Below, piece by piece: positions 41,511 to 53,479 of a stretch of 64,000 bases of DNA (position 1 is the stretch's first letter; each line of letters opens with the position of its first letter). The stretch comes from Zygnema cylindricum. Taxonomy: Eukaryota; Streptophyta; Zygnematophyceae; Zygnematales; Zygnemataceae. The stretch covers positions 226,498 through 290,497 of the forward strand of contig JBBHKE010001552.1 of the NCBI GenBank assembly GCA_037447655.1, read 5' to 3'. The notes beneath the pieces are model-generated. The model worked only from the letters and a program-made list of their open reading frames with translations. It did no database searches and was not told the origin of the DNA. The position numbers and the translations under genes are program-made.

Positions 41511-44500
41511 ATGTCGGCTGCTGCTCGTTCAGCTCCTGTGCAAGCTTTGAAGGAGGCGAGAAAAGCCGCCATTCAAACCGACAATGAGTTGAAGTTGATG
41601 GAATCAGATTCTTCTTCTGCCATGCATGCAGCTCTCATGCAGTGCGCAGAGAAAATATCAGATGATGACATACTGCTGGAGGATGATGCACGGTTGCTCA
41701 CATATTTTTTGGAGGTTCTGGAAGATCTGAACGGTCAAGAGATTGCTGAAGCTGTAAGATGAAATTCTTTGTCGGTTTTTGTCGTTTTTGCTTTTTTTCT
41801 GTTGTTTTTTTGTCAACTTTTTCTCGGCATCCTTGCTGTCATATGAGAAATGTATGCTTTTTGGGAGCGATTGCTGAAGCAGAAAGGATATTTTTTTGTC
41901 CTTTTTTTGTCGTGTTTTTTGGTCTGCATCCTCTGACAAAGGTTTTGAAGCTTTTGGCAGATCTGAACTGTCAAGAAATTGCTGAATCAGTGAGATTAAG
42001 AAATTTTATCGTTTGTTTTTTTGTCGTTTTGCGTCCTTACTGACATAATTTCTGGAGGTTTTAGGGAAATCTGAACGGTCAAGTGATATCTGAAGCAGTT
42101 AGATGTTTTTTTTTAGTTTTGTTTCTTATTTTGTTTTGGTCTGGTATCTGTTATGTAATATTGTGCTGGTTTGTTATTTTATCTTTTTGTTTATGCAGCA
42201 ATAACCTATTGCCAGTTTTACATTGTCTGATGTATGCTGTTATTATGTTGAAAAAAAACTGGTTTTCAGTCTGAATTCATGTTTTGTATCAGTCTGCTAA
42301 AAAAATGAAGCTGTACTTTTTGTCCCCTGTATGCTAGAGTTAAATATTGCATTTAAAATTTAAAAATTGAATTTTTCTGTGGTTTTTCTTGTGATTTTTT
42401 TATTTGCTTAGGTCTCAACCGCTTGGCAGTGGGATTTCATGATACCCAGCAGTATGCCTTTGCTCCTTTTATTTTATTAACTTTGTTAAACGTTTATGGT
42501 CGCGTTTATTTTTATGATGATTATTGTTATTATTTTTATTAATATTAGTATTAGTATTATGAATATTTATTGTTACCATTTTTATTATCATTCTTTTTAT
42601 TTTCATATTATTGGCTTGTTGAAGTTTTTTAACGTCATCAAGTTTGTCTTTGAGACTACATTGCTCATTTCCTAGAACATGCATTTTTTTTAATTACAAG
42701 AGCAGCTATATATGTGAAGGTGGTACCTTGGGACACTCGCTTCAAATTTTGTCTATTTACACTGACAAACCTCGCTATTTCTACCCTGTGAAATGTGTAT
42801 ATGTAAATGTAGGTGGTACCTTGCTTCAATGTCTGTGAATTTTATATATTTACTCTGACAAAACTGGCTATTTTTACCCTGTAAACCGTGTATATACAAA
42901 TGCAGGTGGTATCTTGTTATTCTCTCTCTGAATTTCATCTATTTACTCTGACAAACCTTGCTATTTTTATCCTGAAAAATGTGTATGTATAAACGCAGGT
43001 GGTATCATGCTACACTCTTTCGGCCGAGTACAACAAAAACAACAGCGCCGAAGACTTGGAGAAGCTCGAGAAAGTTATCGACGGACTCGGACCGGCAGAC
43101 TCGATCGTCATCGCGAGTGCCTTCTCGCACATGCTCACTCTCACCAATGTCGCAGGTCGGTTTAAACACTTAAAAGTTTTGAAGTTATAGTATTTTTACG
43201 CTTACATCTTCATCAATATTATCACTACATTTCGAGTCAAAATTGACTCCTTGCACATGCCCGCTCTAACCAACATCGCAAATTTGTCTTAATGTTTAAA
43301 CTTTTTCTTGTTTTAAGTAAATTTTTAATGAAATGCATTTGGTTCAAAAGTCTTTTTTGGTTTTTAACTTTTTGACCTTTCTGACTGCATTTACTGACAA
43401 AGTCCAGAAAATGGGTTCAGTTTGAAAGTCAAACTCACTTATTGACTTTTTTCACCTACAATGTACATGAACTGCTGAAAGTTGCTTTTCACCTTTTTCT
43501 TTTTCGACCTTCTTTATCGACGATGTCTGTAAAAGGCATTCAGTTCAAAAGTCAAATTCACTTTTTTGACTTTTTTTACCGTCTCTATGACAATGTATTC
43601 TGACTTACATTGCTTCAATTGGTTGCATTTCCTTTCATTTCATTCCATTTTTTTTTCATTCTTTCACTTTGTTTTTTATTATAATTATTATTATTTTATT
43701 GTTTTGCAGAGGAAATTCAAATGGCCGCTCGCCCTCGCGCCACCAAAAAGACTGGCAGTCTCGATGATGAGGGAAGCGCCCTCACTGAGTCCACAATTAA
43801 GGAAACTTTCGTAAAATTAATACAATTGGGGAAAACAAAGGAAGAAATTTTTGCGGCACTTAAAGAACAAACCGTTGATTTGGTTTTCACGGCCCATCCG
43901 ACTCAATCTATTCGTCGATCTCTTTTGCAAAAGCATTCGAGGTAAGTCTTTCGACGATAAGTGTATGTATTAAAATAAAAGAAATAGAGAATAATAATAA
44001 AAACAATGAAATAAAAGTAGATCACTTCTTAATGCTTGCCTTACAAAGAAAAGAAAATAGATAAAAAGAAAAAAAAAGAAAAAGTAAGGAGCATTTGAGG
44101 TATGTTTCTTGAAGATCAGATACTTTTGTCTTAAAACAAAAGGATATAGGATTAAAAAATAGAATAAAAGAAAGAAATAAAAATAGATCTCTTTTGCAGA
44201 AGCATGCAAGGTAATGTCTTTTCAAGGCAAGAAAATGTTTACCTTTTAAAATTAGAATAAAAAAAACAGGTTTTTTGAGTGCCGGTGAAATAATAACTTT
44301 AGTTTGTGTGTGATATTTTTCCTGAAATTCATAAACTACACCAACCATGGTTATTAAAGTTCGTGAATTATTAGAGTTAACACTTTTTAAAAATTATCTG
44401 CACTAAATATGTCAATGCCACATAGCTCATCCTCTCAACTAAATAGTGTTATGAACACTCGATAATGTTTTTTTCTTAATCTAAGTTTGAGATTGTTTTT

Positions 44501-47500
44501 GACAGGATTCGCAACCTTTTGTCACGACTACATGCGGAGACACTTACAGTTGACAAGAAGGCCGAAATTCTCGAAGCTCTGAAAAGAGAAGTGAGTTTAT
44601 TGATTTATTTATTTATTTGTTCACTAATAATGCATTTGCAGCATTATGACATTCCAACAATTTACTTCTATGCGTTTTCCTTATAAGATTGAATATTTAA
44701 TTTGTTGAAAGTAAATGTCACATTCCTTAAATTTCTTTGGTTTTCTTCTTGTTTACGATTTGAGCCAGATCCAAGCCGCCTATCATTCCTACTTTTGTTT
44801 TTGCTTTAAAATATTGTTGTCAAGAAACATTCTTTGATTGTCCGTAATTAATTTGCTCTAGGTAAATAGTACAATCCTTAACCTTTCATTTCTTCTTCGT
44901 GTTTTTGATTTGAGTCAGATTCAAGCTGCCTGGCGAACGGATGAGATTAGGAGAACTCCTCCTACTCCTCAAGATGAGATGAGGGCTGGTATGAGTTATT
45001 TTCACGAGACAATTTGGAAAGGTCTTCCTCGATTTTTGCGACGTATTGATACTGCTTTAAGCCATATTGGAATTAATGAAAGGCTTCCGTACCAACTACC
45101 AATTATTCAGTTTTCTTCATGGATGGGAGGAGATCGTGATGGTAGGTTTTGCTATCTTCCATATGAAAAGTCAAAGCTATAGTATTGATTTTGTCCTGGA
45201 GTGCAAGAGTACCGCCTTGAATCATTTAGTATTATTAGCACTGTTTGTAAAATTAACACTAATTTGGTGCCTGTTTTTTTGCCTTCTGACCTTCAAATAA
45301 CATTGACGACACTACTTTTTTTTTTCTTAGACTAATTTTTAAACTGTTCAATATCAGCCATTCAGTCAATCAGAACTGAATTTGAGGTAATAACACTAAT
45401 ATGAACCCCTCGCAAATAATTCCTGTTCTCTAAAAACGATTTATCATTTGGGATGGATTAGTGTTATCAATGCATTTTTTTAGAACCGGTCAAATTAATT
45501 TATTATCGGGTATTGTCTTGTCCACAATAGACGTTTTATCGCTATTAATGTTTTTGTTTTTTTTCAGTCTTTAAAAACATTTTTTTCCGCTCAAACTTGT
45601 CGGATTATTAATCTGAAAAGAAAAATTTCTACCTTCCCATTGGCAGTCTCTAAGTGACAGTTGAATAGGTGTGCACGGAGGAAAGTCGGTTTAAGTGGCA
45701 TAAAAAACATTAATCTCTATTAATGATACACAGTTTAGTGTGGTAAAGTTTATGCATATCTGGTGATAACAAAGCTCTATTATTTATATTAGTGCAATTT
45801 TTTTTTCTCCTTAAACAATTAAAACACCAATTGTTTCATTTGTGTATTTTCTCCTAAACCAAGTACTAGTTTCCTCGATTGTGTATTTTCTTCCAAAATG
45901 CAGAAAACACTAATTGCCTTGCCTGTGTATTTTCCCCCTAAGAAAATAAATTTTTAACTGCCTCTATGTATTTTTCGCCGGGCAAAAGCACTTATTGCCT
46001 TGATTGTGTTTTTTCTTCCCAAACAATTCACTAATTGCTTGGTTGTGGTGCATTTTCTCCAAAACAAATAATTCGAATTGATTTTATCATGTATTTTCTC
46101 TCAAAACAGAACATCTCAGACGCTGCAATTTCTGTCCTTCAAAATAGGATTATTTTGGGAGAAGATGGAAGAAATCTTATGTATCCAAGAATAAAAAAGA
46201 AGTCGGTTTTGTCTTTCCGCGTCTTCATTAGGCTGAAGACAATTTTTTTTTGTCTCGTTTGCAGGAAACCCGCGAGTCACTGCTGATGTCACCCGCGATG
46301 TGTGCTTGTTATCACGACTTATGGCGGCAAACCTTTACTTTTCACAGATTGAGGACCTCATGTTTGAGGTATGTCTGCCTTTTTCTCATACAGTAATACT
46401 ACTAATACAGATTCCAAATGCTTTTATCCATATAATAATGATATAGATTCATTTCATTTTCATATGCTTTTGTTCATGTTATAATAACACAGATTCATTT
46501 CATTTTGGTAGTCGCACTTCTTTTCTTCAGTTGAGCCTTTTTTTGCGCCTATACGTACAAAGCTGCATGCTTTCACTCATCTTTTTGAACTTCCTTTTTA
46601 ATATTCATCTAATTTTATTGAGGCGTTTGGGGATTACAGTTGTCCATGTGGCGAGCAAGCGATGAGTTGAAAACTCGCGCCCAGCAATTGCTTTCATCAG
46701 GCCAGAAAAAAGATGTGAAACATTTCATAGGTGAGGCTTTAAAAAGGGAGCACAAAAATTACCATTTACGATGAAGATCAGATGGTCGCTGATAATGATT
46801 ATTAACGCAAAACGTTTAAACGTTTGCTATTATTCCTACACTCACTCGGGCGTTCTTGGTCATGAATCAAGATGAAACTTTTTTTTTTTTACCACTTCAT
46901 TGTGATGAAATCCACAAAACGAGATGATAAAAGCTTCAAAGAAGTAGCCTTCTTTAACATGATACCAATAGGGAGATTCTCACTTAACATTTTTGCGGTC
47001 ATGTTAGCTGAAATCTGACCAAATATTGAATAACATGACCAAAACATGACCAAGAAAATGTATGTGAGAATATGCCTAACGGTGCAGCTTGAGTGGCTGG
47101 TTACCATTTCTACACTAATATCCTCTAGTTTTTGACATGATGATAGTTTCACCTGCAAGAACGTATCTTGTCAGCTGTCATGATGTAGAAAGTCTCACGT
47201 GTTTCGCTTGGTCGTTGGGAGTACATTTATTAGGAGGGATTGTTTTCTTTTTCTCAACAAGAGCACTTTTCTGGTGGTGGAATGTGCATAATTTTGGAAA
47301 GTCGTAGTATTCTTATCAGGAATGATTGTTATTTATTTGTTGTTTTTTGTTTTTTTGCTCAACCAGAGCACTTTTCTGGTGGCAAAATATGCAGATTGGA
47401 AAGATTTTTAGGACAGATTCTCTCTTTTCTTTAAAGGTTCCTTTTTTTATTTTGTCTCAGCAATAGCACTTTTTTGGTGGTACAATCTGCAGAATTTTGG

Positions 47501-50500
47501 AAAGTTGTACCTCCAAGTGAGCCTTACCGAGTGCTTTTAAGTGATGTTCGTGACAAGCTCTGGAATACAAGGGAACATGCCCAACAAATTCTCACATCTG
47601 GGAGATCACTTATTCCCACATCAGATGTGTACACGTCACCCACAGAGGTAAGTAACAACTTAAAAAACTTTTCTAAATGACGTCAAAAGTTATCCTTAAA
47701 GTTTTCCAAGAAGTTTTCCTTACACTCATTGTTCTAGTCTTTGGTAAGGTTGTGTATCCACTCCAAATTAAAACTACAAGAGAGTATTGTAAAATAAAGA
47801 GGGAGACTTTCTAAAGTAGCCTGGTCGATGAAATGGTAATTGTCCTGTTACTTTGGTCACTTTAAAGATTTTTTCGGTTTGCTATGTGAGTCAATGGCTG
47901 GTAACTCTCTGTCTCCAAACACTGTGTATCTATTTAAACATTTTCCAATGTGTAGATATTACCTTTAAATACAGTCGGGAGGAAACTGCAATTGAAAATC
48001 AGGCACCCTGTCACCCTGCCCTTCTCTCTTTTTATTCTCCTAGCCTCCTCTCTCCTCTATGCATCACACTAAAACCTTTAGCCTACTCAACCAAATGAGC
48101 CAAATGGTTGAGAGCATGGGAGACTCGATTTTCTTTGGCTTGGTTGGAATGGTTTTTTGTTTGAAGTTAGTAAGCAGATGATTGGATGCCATTTATGACC
48201 TTACATGTATAGGAAGTGATAACAAAAATAAGTATTTAATTCAACCTGTGTTTGTTTGTGGAACCTTAGATGTTTAGGCCATAATTTTCAATGCCTGCTT
48301 AATTCTACCCGTTTTTCTTTATGGAACCTCCTCTGGGCAGTTGATGGAGCCTCTGGAGCTTTGCTACCGATCCCTTTGTGAGACTGGAGACAAGGCGATT
48401 GCAGACGGTACACTATTAGATTTCCTTCGCCAGGTGGCGTGCTTTGGTTTGTCGCTCGTAAAACTTGATATCCGGCAAGAATCTGAGCGCCATACAGACG
48501 TGGTGGAGGCCATAACCCAGTATTTGGGATTGGGTTCATATCGCTCTTGGTCTGAGGAGAAACGTGTCGCATGGTTAGTCTCAGAGCTTCAAAGCAAACG
48601 GCCATTATTTGGAGCAGATCTGCCCATGACCGATGATATTAAGGATGTTCTTGACACAATCAAGGTAATTACACCGACCATCGTTATTAGAGTTTGTGAA
48701 TTTTTAACTTCAACATTTAATTAGAATTAACTGAAGTAAGGTTATGTTTTGCCACGTGACTCATTATGGGCCACTTAAGTAAGTAGAGTTATTAACGTTA
48801 ATTTGTGATTTTAGGTCAATATGCTACTCACTCAAATTAGAGTGATAAACTTTAACAGTGATGGGCAATGTACACTTCTCATCGTTCCTAGTGTTTGATA
48901 ACACTCTCAGTTGGGGCTTACCGGAAATCTTAAAATAGTGGTAATAATGCTGTTTAAGGGAGTGGAATACAATTCGCCACCCTCTAAATGAGGATTTTAC
49001 TTCCTAATTTGGCATTCACACGAATAATTCATTTACACTAATAGCGATCAGCAATACCCTGACCATCGCTAATTGAGTAAACAACACTAATTTGAATGCA
49101 GTTTTCTTTGAAAATCCATAAATTAGTATGAATAACACAACTTAGTAAGTGGTCCATAATGAGCCGCATCACGCAACCATAATTAGGTGTAGCTAATATT
49201 GAATTCGCTTAAACAGTAATAATTTACTGACTCTAATAGCGAATAATAAGGTGTACGGAAGTGGGTCACAACATCTGCCCTCCGCTGTGTTCCCACGGGT
49301 TTGAAATCAATTACATACTAGCCCATCTTCCGTTTCCGAGTATTGTTGCTAACAAGCAAAAATAATATAGTTCAAAGTGGTGGACAGAATCTGGATGCAG
49401 TTGAGTCAATTGCGTAAGAAAGATATTGAATGCGATTCTTTTCTTATGTTGCGATATGACACCTGTTTTTGCTATCCCCATTTGACCTTCTTGTGACCTG
49501 AATATATACCAGTAAGTTTTTTTTCTGTTTTTCCAAATGTTTAGGTCTTGGTGGAACTTCCTCCTGATTCCTTCGCTGCCTACGTTATTTCTATGGCTAC
49601 CACTGCCTCCCATGTTTTAGAAGTGGAGCTTTTACAAAGGGCATGTGGAGTACAACATCCTCGACGTGTTGTTCCTCTCTTTGAGAGACTGGATGATCTT
49701 AACGGTGCAACAAAGACAATGGAGCTTCTTTTCTCGACTGAATGGTACCATAACCATATCCAGGGGAAACAGGAAGTCATGATTGGTTATTCAGATTCAG
49801 GAAAAGACGCTGGAAGACTTTCAGCTGCATGGGCCATGTTCAAGGCACAGGAGGGGCTTGTGCAAGTTGCAAAAAAATATGATGTCAAATTAACAATGTT
49901 CCATGGTAGAGGAGGAACTGTAGGTAGAGGTGGTGGACCAACCCATTTGGCTATTCTGTCTCAGCCTCCGGAAACTGTGAACGGTTCTTTACGGGTGACC
50001 ATTCAAGGAGAAGTTATTGAGCAGTCATTTGGAGAGGAACTGTTGTGTTTCCGTACTCTTCAACGTTTTACTGCAGGTAATATTTCCCCTCTAAGATCGT
50101 TAGGTAAACAACAGCCAGCATAGAGTGAAGTTAGTATGAATAATACAAATAAAGAGCAGGGTGACGTGGCTGATTTATATTTGCTTCCATATTCTGTGTT
50201 ATTTACACTATCTCCTGATTTTGGCCAAAGATAGTTGACACCGTAGTAATGGGCAGTGTAAATATTTTTTTGTGCTGCATTTCTACCCAAAAAAAAATTG
50301 TCACCAAGCAGGTTCATGATGAGTTTTCGAGTACTTGGAACCTTTTTGGTCTATGGGGAGAGGGGAGAGTTGATTCATGATTATATATCCATTTTCCTGT
50401 TTTATTTGTATTTATTTTGGATTCGTTTTATACTTGTTTTGGATTTGGGAATGGGTAATCAGCTACATTGGAACACGGGATGCATCCTCCAATTTCTCCA

Positions 50501-52624
50501 AAACCGGAATGGCGAAGTCTTATGGATGAAATGTGTTTGAAGGCGACAGAGGAGTACAGGGGGATTGTTTTCAAAGAGCCCAGATTTGTCAACTACTTCC
50601 GATATGTGAGTTTTCCACGTCACTGCTTTAAACTCTTCTGTTTTTTTAACGAAAGTTCTACTGTAGCTATTTTCTTGAATATTTTGGAAGTTACAGAAAT
50701 TAGTGTACGGGGGTGTAGAATTTCTGCATCGTTTTGTTGACTATCAACCCAATTGAAAATCTGGAAAACATTTCTTTTTCCTTGGCTGAAAGTAGTCGAT
50801 GAAAAAGTGCAATAATATCTGTCTATGTGTAGTCATAATTGCAACGCCAGGTTACGGTTTATTTTTCACCCATGTGGTGCTTTGTCTCCCTTTTCTTTTT
50901 CTCTTTTGGATAATTTTTTGGCTCCAAGCCTTAACCGAAAAAAAATGTTTCATGGACCGATCCGATTGACAGGCTACCCCTGAACAAGAGTATGGACGAA
51001 TGAATTTGGGCAGTCGACCATCAAAGAGAAAGCCCAGTGGAGGAATCGAGTCTCTCCGAGCCATTCCCTGGATCTTCGCCTGGACTCAGGTCAGAGTCTT
51101 TTTTTTATTCCTTTTTTTTGATTCCTCGTCCTTTTGACTCCTTGTCAATTTTTATTTTTATTCTATCTTTTCTTCAAATGTTTCTGGGATGTATACACTA
51201 AAATTATGCACGGGCATCAAAAGGGCATGCAGATTGTTATTAACACTGGCTGCAACATATAGTTGTGAACCACACAGTTTTGTAAGCTAGCCCAAAAATT
51301 TAAGAGTTATTTTTCTGGTTTGAATGACGTGGACGATTGTAAACCTCGAGAATAATTATTGTTCACAGAAAATAATAACGAATCATTGTGTATTCTGTTC
51401 ACCAGCAGTAGCAGCAGCAGCAGCAGTCCAGTAGTTTGGCTTACAGTATTTATGAACTCTGTTTGAAATTTAAATTAAAGTTAATCATAAAACAAGAAAC
51501 ATAAAACAAGAAATGCAAGTTGTCTAATTGTCTTCGTGACATGGCCTTGGTAATACAATTTGGAAGGTGCAAAATAGCCACAGTACTAGTGGTGACCTCT
51601 ATAATTTTGTTAGTGCCTTTAAAACACTGATGTATCAATTAAAAACACACACAAATAGGAAGGCAGATATTCCTACAATTAAAACATGAGAAATGAAATC
51701 GTCACAGTTCAATTAAAACAAGAAAATTGATTTTGGGGTTTTTGAATATCTTGTTGCAGACACGATTTCATCTTCCAGTCTGGCTCGGTTTCGGTGGAGC
51801 TATTAAGCATGCCCTGGAGGCCGATCCCAACAATATTAATGTTTTGAAAGAAATGTACGCTGAGTGGCCGTTCTTCCGAGTCACCATCGATCTCATTGAA
51901 ATGGTGTTCTCTAAAGGGGATCCTCGAGTTGCGGCTTTGTATGATCGACTTCTTGTGCCCGATGATTTGCACTTGTTTGGCATAGAGCTTCAAAAGAAAT
52001 ACGAGGAGACAAAGACTCTTTTGTTACAGGTAAGTGATGAATTATCTACACTTTTTTTGGTCGTTGTATCTATTCAAGAGATCCTTTTGAGTGTTTGTGT
52101 TTGTACATGTTATTCGGTTGGAAATGGCATAAGTTTTATTTTTTGCGTTGCACAATTGTCTTGTCGATAACAATAGTGCTGAATTACTTTTAAAAGCACA
52201 TTTAAATTTTTGGGCAGTAGGTGGTGTTCATCATCTCTTCGGTGTTAAGGAAAAAACTAAGAATACCAAATGCTTTATAATTATCCATTTGACATTTTCT
52301 CCCTCGATTTTCCTTTTTTTTATTTATTTTTTGAAATCGCTACAGGTGGCCGGTCATGAGATTTGTTTGGAAAACAACCCAACTTTGCGACAACGACTCT
52401 CGGTCCGCGAGCCCTATATCACTCCTCTGAATGTACACCAAGCATATACTTTGAAAAAAATGAGAACTCCCAATCTTCCCAACGAGTGCAGTTCAAAGGG
52501 AGCCGTCACGAAGTCCTCAGATGTTGTGACTTTGAATGCGACAACCGAATATGGTCCGGGATTGGAGGATACTTTGATCATCACTATGAAGGGTATTGCC
52601 GCGGGTATGCAGAATACAGGCTGA
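41511..52624 (+). CDS. PPC: Phosphoenolpyruvate carboxylase, plant type; 14 exons, complete
   Basis: Cytosolic enzyme adding bicarbonate to phosphoenolpyruvate to give oxaloacetate (anaplerotic feed of the TCA cycle). Exons: 41511-41753, 42999-43155, 43710-43941, 44506-44590, 44919-45141, 46265-46368, 46640-46730, 47493-47647, 48341-48664, 49545-50076, 50463-50605, 50973-51089, 51760-52029, 52346-52624. All joints are GT-AG and in phase, giving 984 residues (plants ~965). Catalytic blocks are present: [46 protein letters not shown], the loop [18 protein letters not shown], and the plant-type C-terminus QNTG. The N-terminus is atypical: the position of the regulatory serine (plant SIDAQLR) reads SAMHAAL in an acidic context. 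Introns carry many MITEs and tandem copies of the splice junctions. The first exon could be preceded by a 5' UTR exon. Confidence 0.96.
41720..42110 (+). repeat. Tandem copies of PEPC exon 1 end plus donor
   Basis: The exon 1 end (GATCTGAACGGTCAAGAGAT, GCTGAAGCT, donor GTAAGAT) recurs at 41960-42000 (GATCTGAACTGTCAAGAAAT, donor GTGAGAT) and 42068-42107 (AATCTGAACGGTCAAGTGAT, donor GTTAGAT). A shorter trace (GCGATTGCTGAAGCAGAAAG) lies at 41866-41886. Flanking TTTTTGTCGTTTTTGC and GGAGGTT are copied too. Confidence 0.88.
42720..43010 (+). repeat. 93-bp tandem repeat, 4 copies, ending in PEPC exon 2
   Basis: GTGGTACC/GTGGTATC occurs at 42720, 42813, 42906 and 42999, exactly 93 bases apart. Each is preceded by an AG. 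Between them lies TTTACTCTGACAAACC, GCTATTTTTA, CCTG and GTGTATATGTA. The fourth copy is the real exon 2 start. Confidence 0.95.
43120..43300 (+). repeat. Copy of PEPC exon 2 end in intron 2
   Basis: The exon end GCACATGCTCACTCTCACCA followed by ATGTCGCAG recurs at 43254-43281 as GCACATGCCCGCTCTAACCA and ACATCGCAA. The donor GT is not kept in the copy. Confidence 0.8.
43916..44235 (+). repeat. Copies of PEPC exon 3 end plus donor in intron 3
   Basis: The exon end GATCTCTTTTGCAAAAGCAT, TCGAG, donor GTAAGTCTTT recurs at 44186-44228 as GATCTCTTTTGCAGAAGCAT, GCAAG, GTAATGTCTTT. A weaker copy (GAGCATTTGAG, GTATGTTTCTT) lies at 44090-44112. Confidence 0.88.
44720..44945 (+). repeat. 150-bp duplication containing the PEPC exon 5 acceptor
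   Basis: The acceptor and exon start GATTTGAGTCAG, ATTCAAGCTGCC (exon at 44919) is preceded 150 bases upstream by GATTTGAGCCAG, ATCCAAGCCGCC (44757-44780). The polypyrimidine region before it is copied as well. Confidence 0.92.
45142..46264. other. PEPC intron 5: MITE and degenerate tandem array
   Basis: A MITE lies at about 45525-45734 (left TTTTATCGCTATTAATG, right TCTCTATTAATGATACACAG). From 45800 to 46110 there are about six imperfect copies of a ~55-base unit, CACTAATTGCCTTGATTGTG followed by TATTTTCTCC. Confidence 0.75.
47240..47515 (+). repeat. ~100-bp repeat, 3 copies, ending in PEPC exon 8 acceptor
   Basis: GAGCACTTTTCTGGTGG, then a TGCA-type acceptor and TTTTGGAAAG, occurs at 47262-47300, 47367-47403 and 47463-47505. 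The last is the functional acceptor (CTGCAG, exon at 47493). The middle copy also has GCAG; the first has GCAT. Confidence 0.9.
48670..49254. mobile_element. Three adjacent MITEs in PEPC intron 9
   Basis: Elements at 48670-48874, about 48875-49056 and about 49053-49254 abut one another. The first starts TACACCGACCATCGTTATTA five bases after the exon 9 donor dinucleotide region (intron begins GTAAT). The second has the GGACTAC/GGAATACAATTCGCCACC core. The third is the same type as the first in the opposite orientation (CCATAATGAGCCGC). Confidence 0.82.
50110..50260. mobile_element. Degenerate MITE in PEPC intron 10
   Basis: The left part TTAGTATGAATAATACAAAT and the right end GTAGTAATGGGCAGTGTA resemble the family in intron 9. 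The inverted ends are eroded. Confidence 0.55.
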
Positions 52625-53479
52625 GAAAAAGGGTTGAGAAAGTGATATCAGTTTGGGTAAAAATGGGGTTTTTGTTAGTCGAGCCAAGTATTATTATAGG
52701 GTATATTGAAGATGTTATGGTAGTCAATTATGTTTCTTGGAAATGCCTGTTTTTGTCTTAGTTCACAACTGCTATTGATAAATTTCTATTTATATTTGTA
52801 ATGGGAGCGCAAAAGTAATACAGAAAGGTTTTTCTATGTCATATTTCCGTGGGGAACTGGTATGCCTTTTTGTGTATCGGATATTCTGATTCAACTTTGG
52901 TATAAAACTTTTAGTCGCAAGTATATTGAATATAATACAACACTATTAATTTTGCCCTCAATCCTGGGAATATTGTATCTATGTTCGGAAACACTTAAAA
53001 AGGTCATTTGTACTAACGATCCCAAGTCAATCAACAATGATCTTTGAAACTTCTGTATCGCAAATACCACTGTTCTTCGATATGAAAAACTGACATCTGA
53101 CAATTTCAGTTCTATGCGCAACTTTGTTTCTCATTTTTGTAAGGATGTACGTCATGAGATTGAAGGTAGATTGATGTATTAACCTCCTAAAACTAATATT
53201 AAGGCGAAAATACCATAAAAAAAAATGTTTTTTGTCATCTTTTGTCGTTAATTTTATTTATGTAACTTTTTGAAGCGGTTCCATTACACCGTCTGTCCCA
53301 AAATGGAAAAACTCCATCATAAGCAAAATTGAATCATCAAAATGCACTAAAGACAATTTTGTCGAGATACATGCGAATATATGTTATAGTGTTCCCAACA
53401 TCTTCATTGGATGTTGTCCAAGAAACATGATTTTAAGTGAAGAGAACTTATAGTTTTCTTAAAGGAGGAGAAAAATACA
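52625..53479. other. PEPC 3' region and spacer
   Basis: This is AT-rich sequence without a recognisable gene and probably includes the PEPC 3' UTR. Confidence 0.5.

Noticed and set aside
45142-46264. An extra PEPC exon around 46110-46190 (open frame with [14 protein letters not shown])
   Set aside because: Exons 5 and 6 join directly across GGDRDG and NPRVT; an insertion there would break a universally conserved block.
46889-47158. 89-codon minus-strand frame in PEPC intron 7
   Set aside because: No recognisable domain and no splice or promoter context; likely chance.
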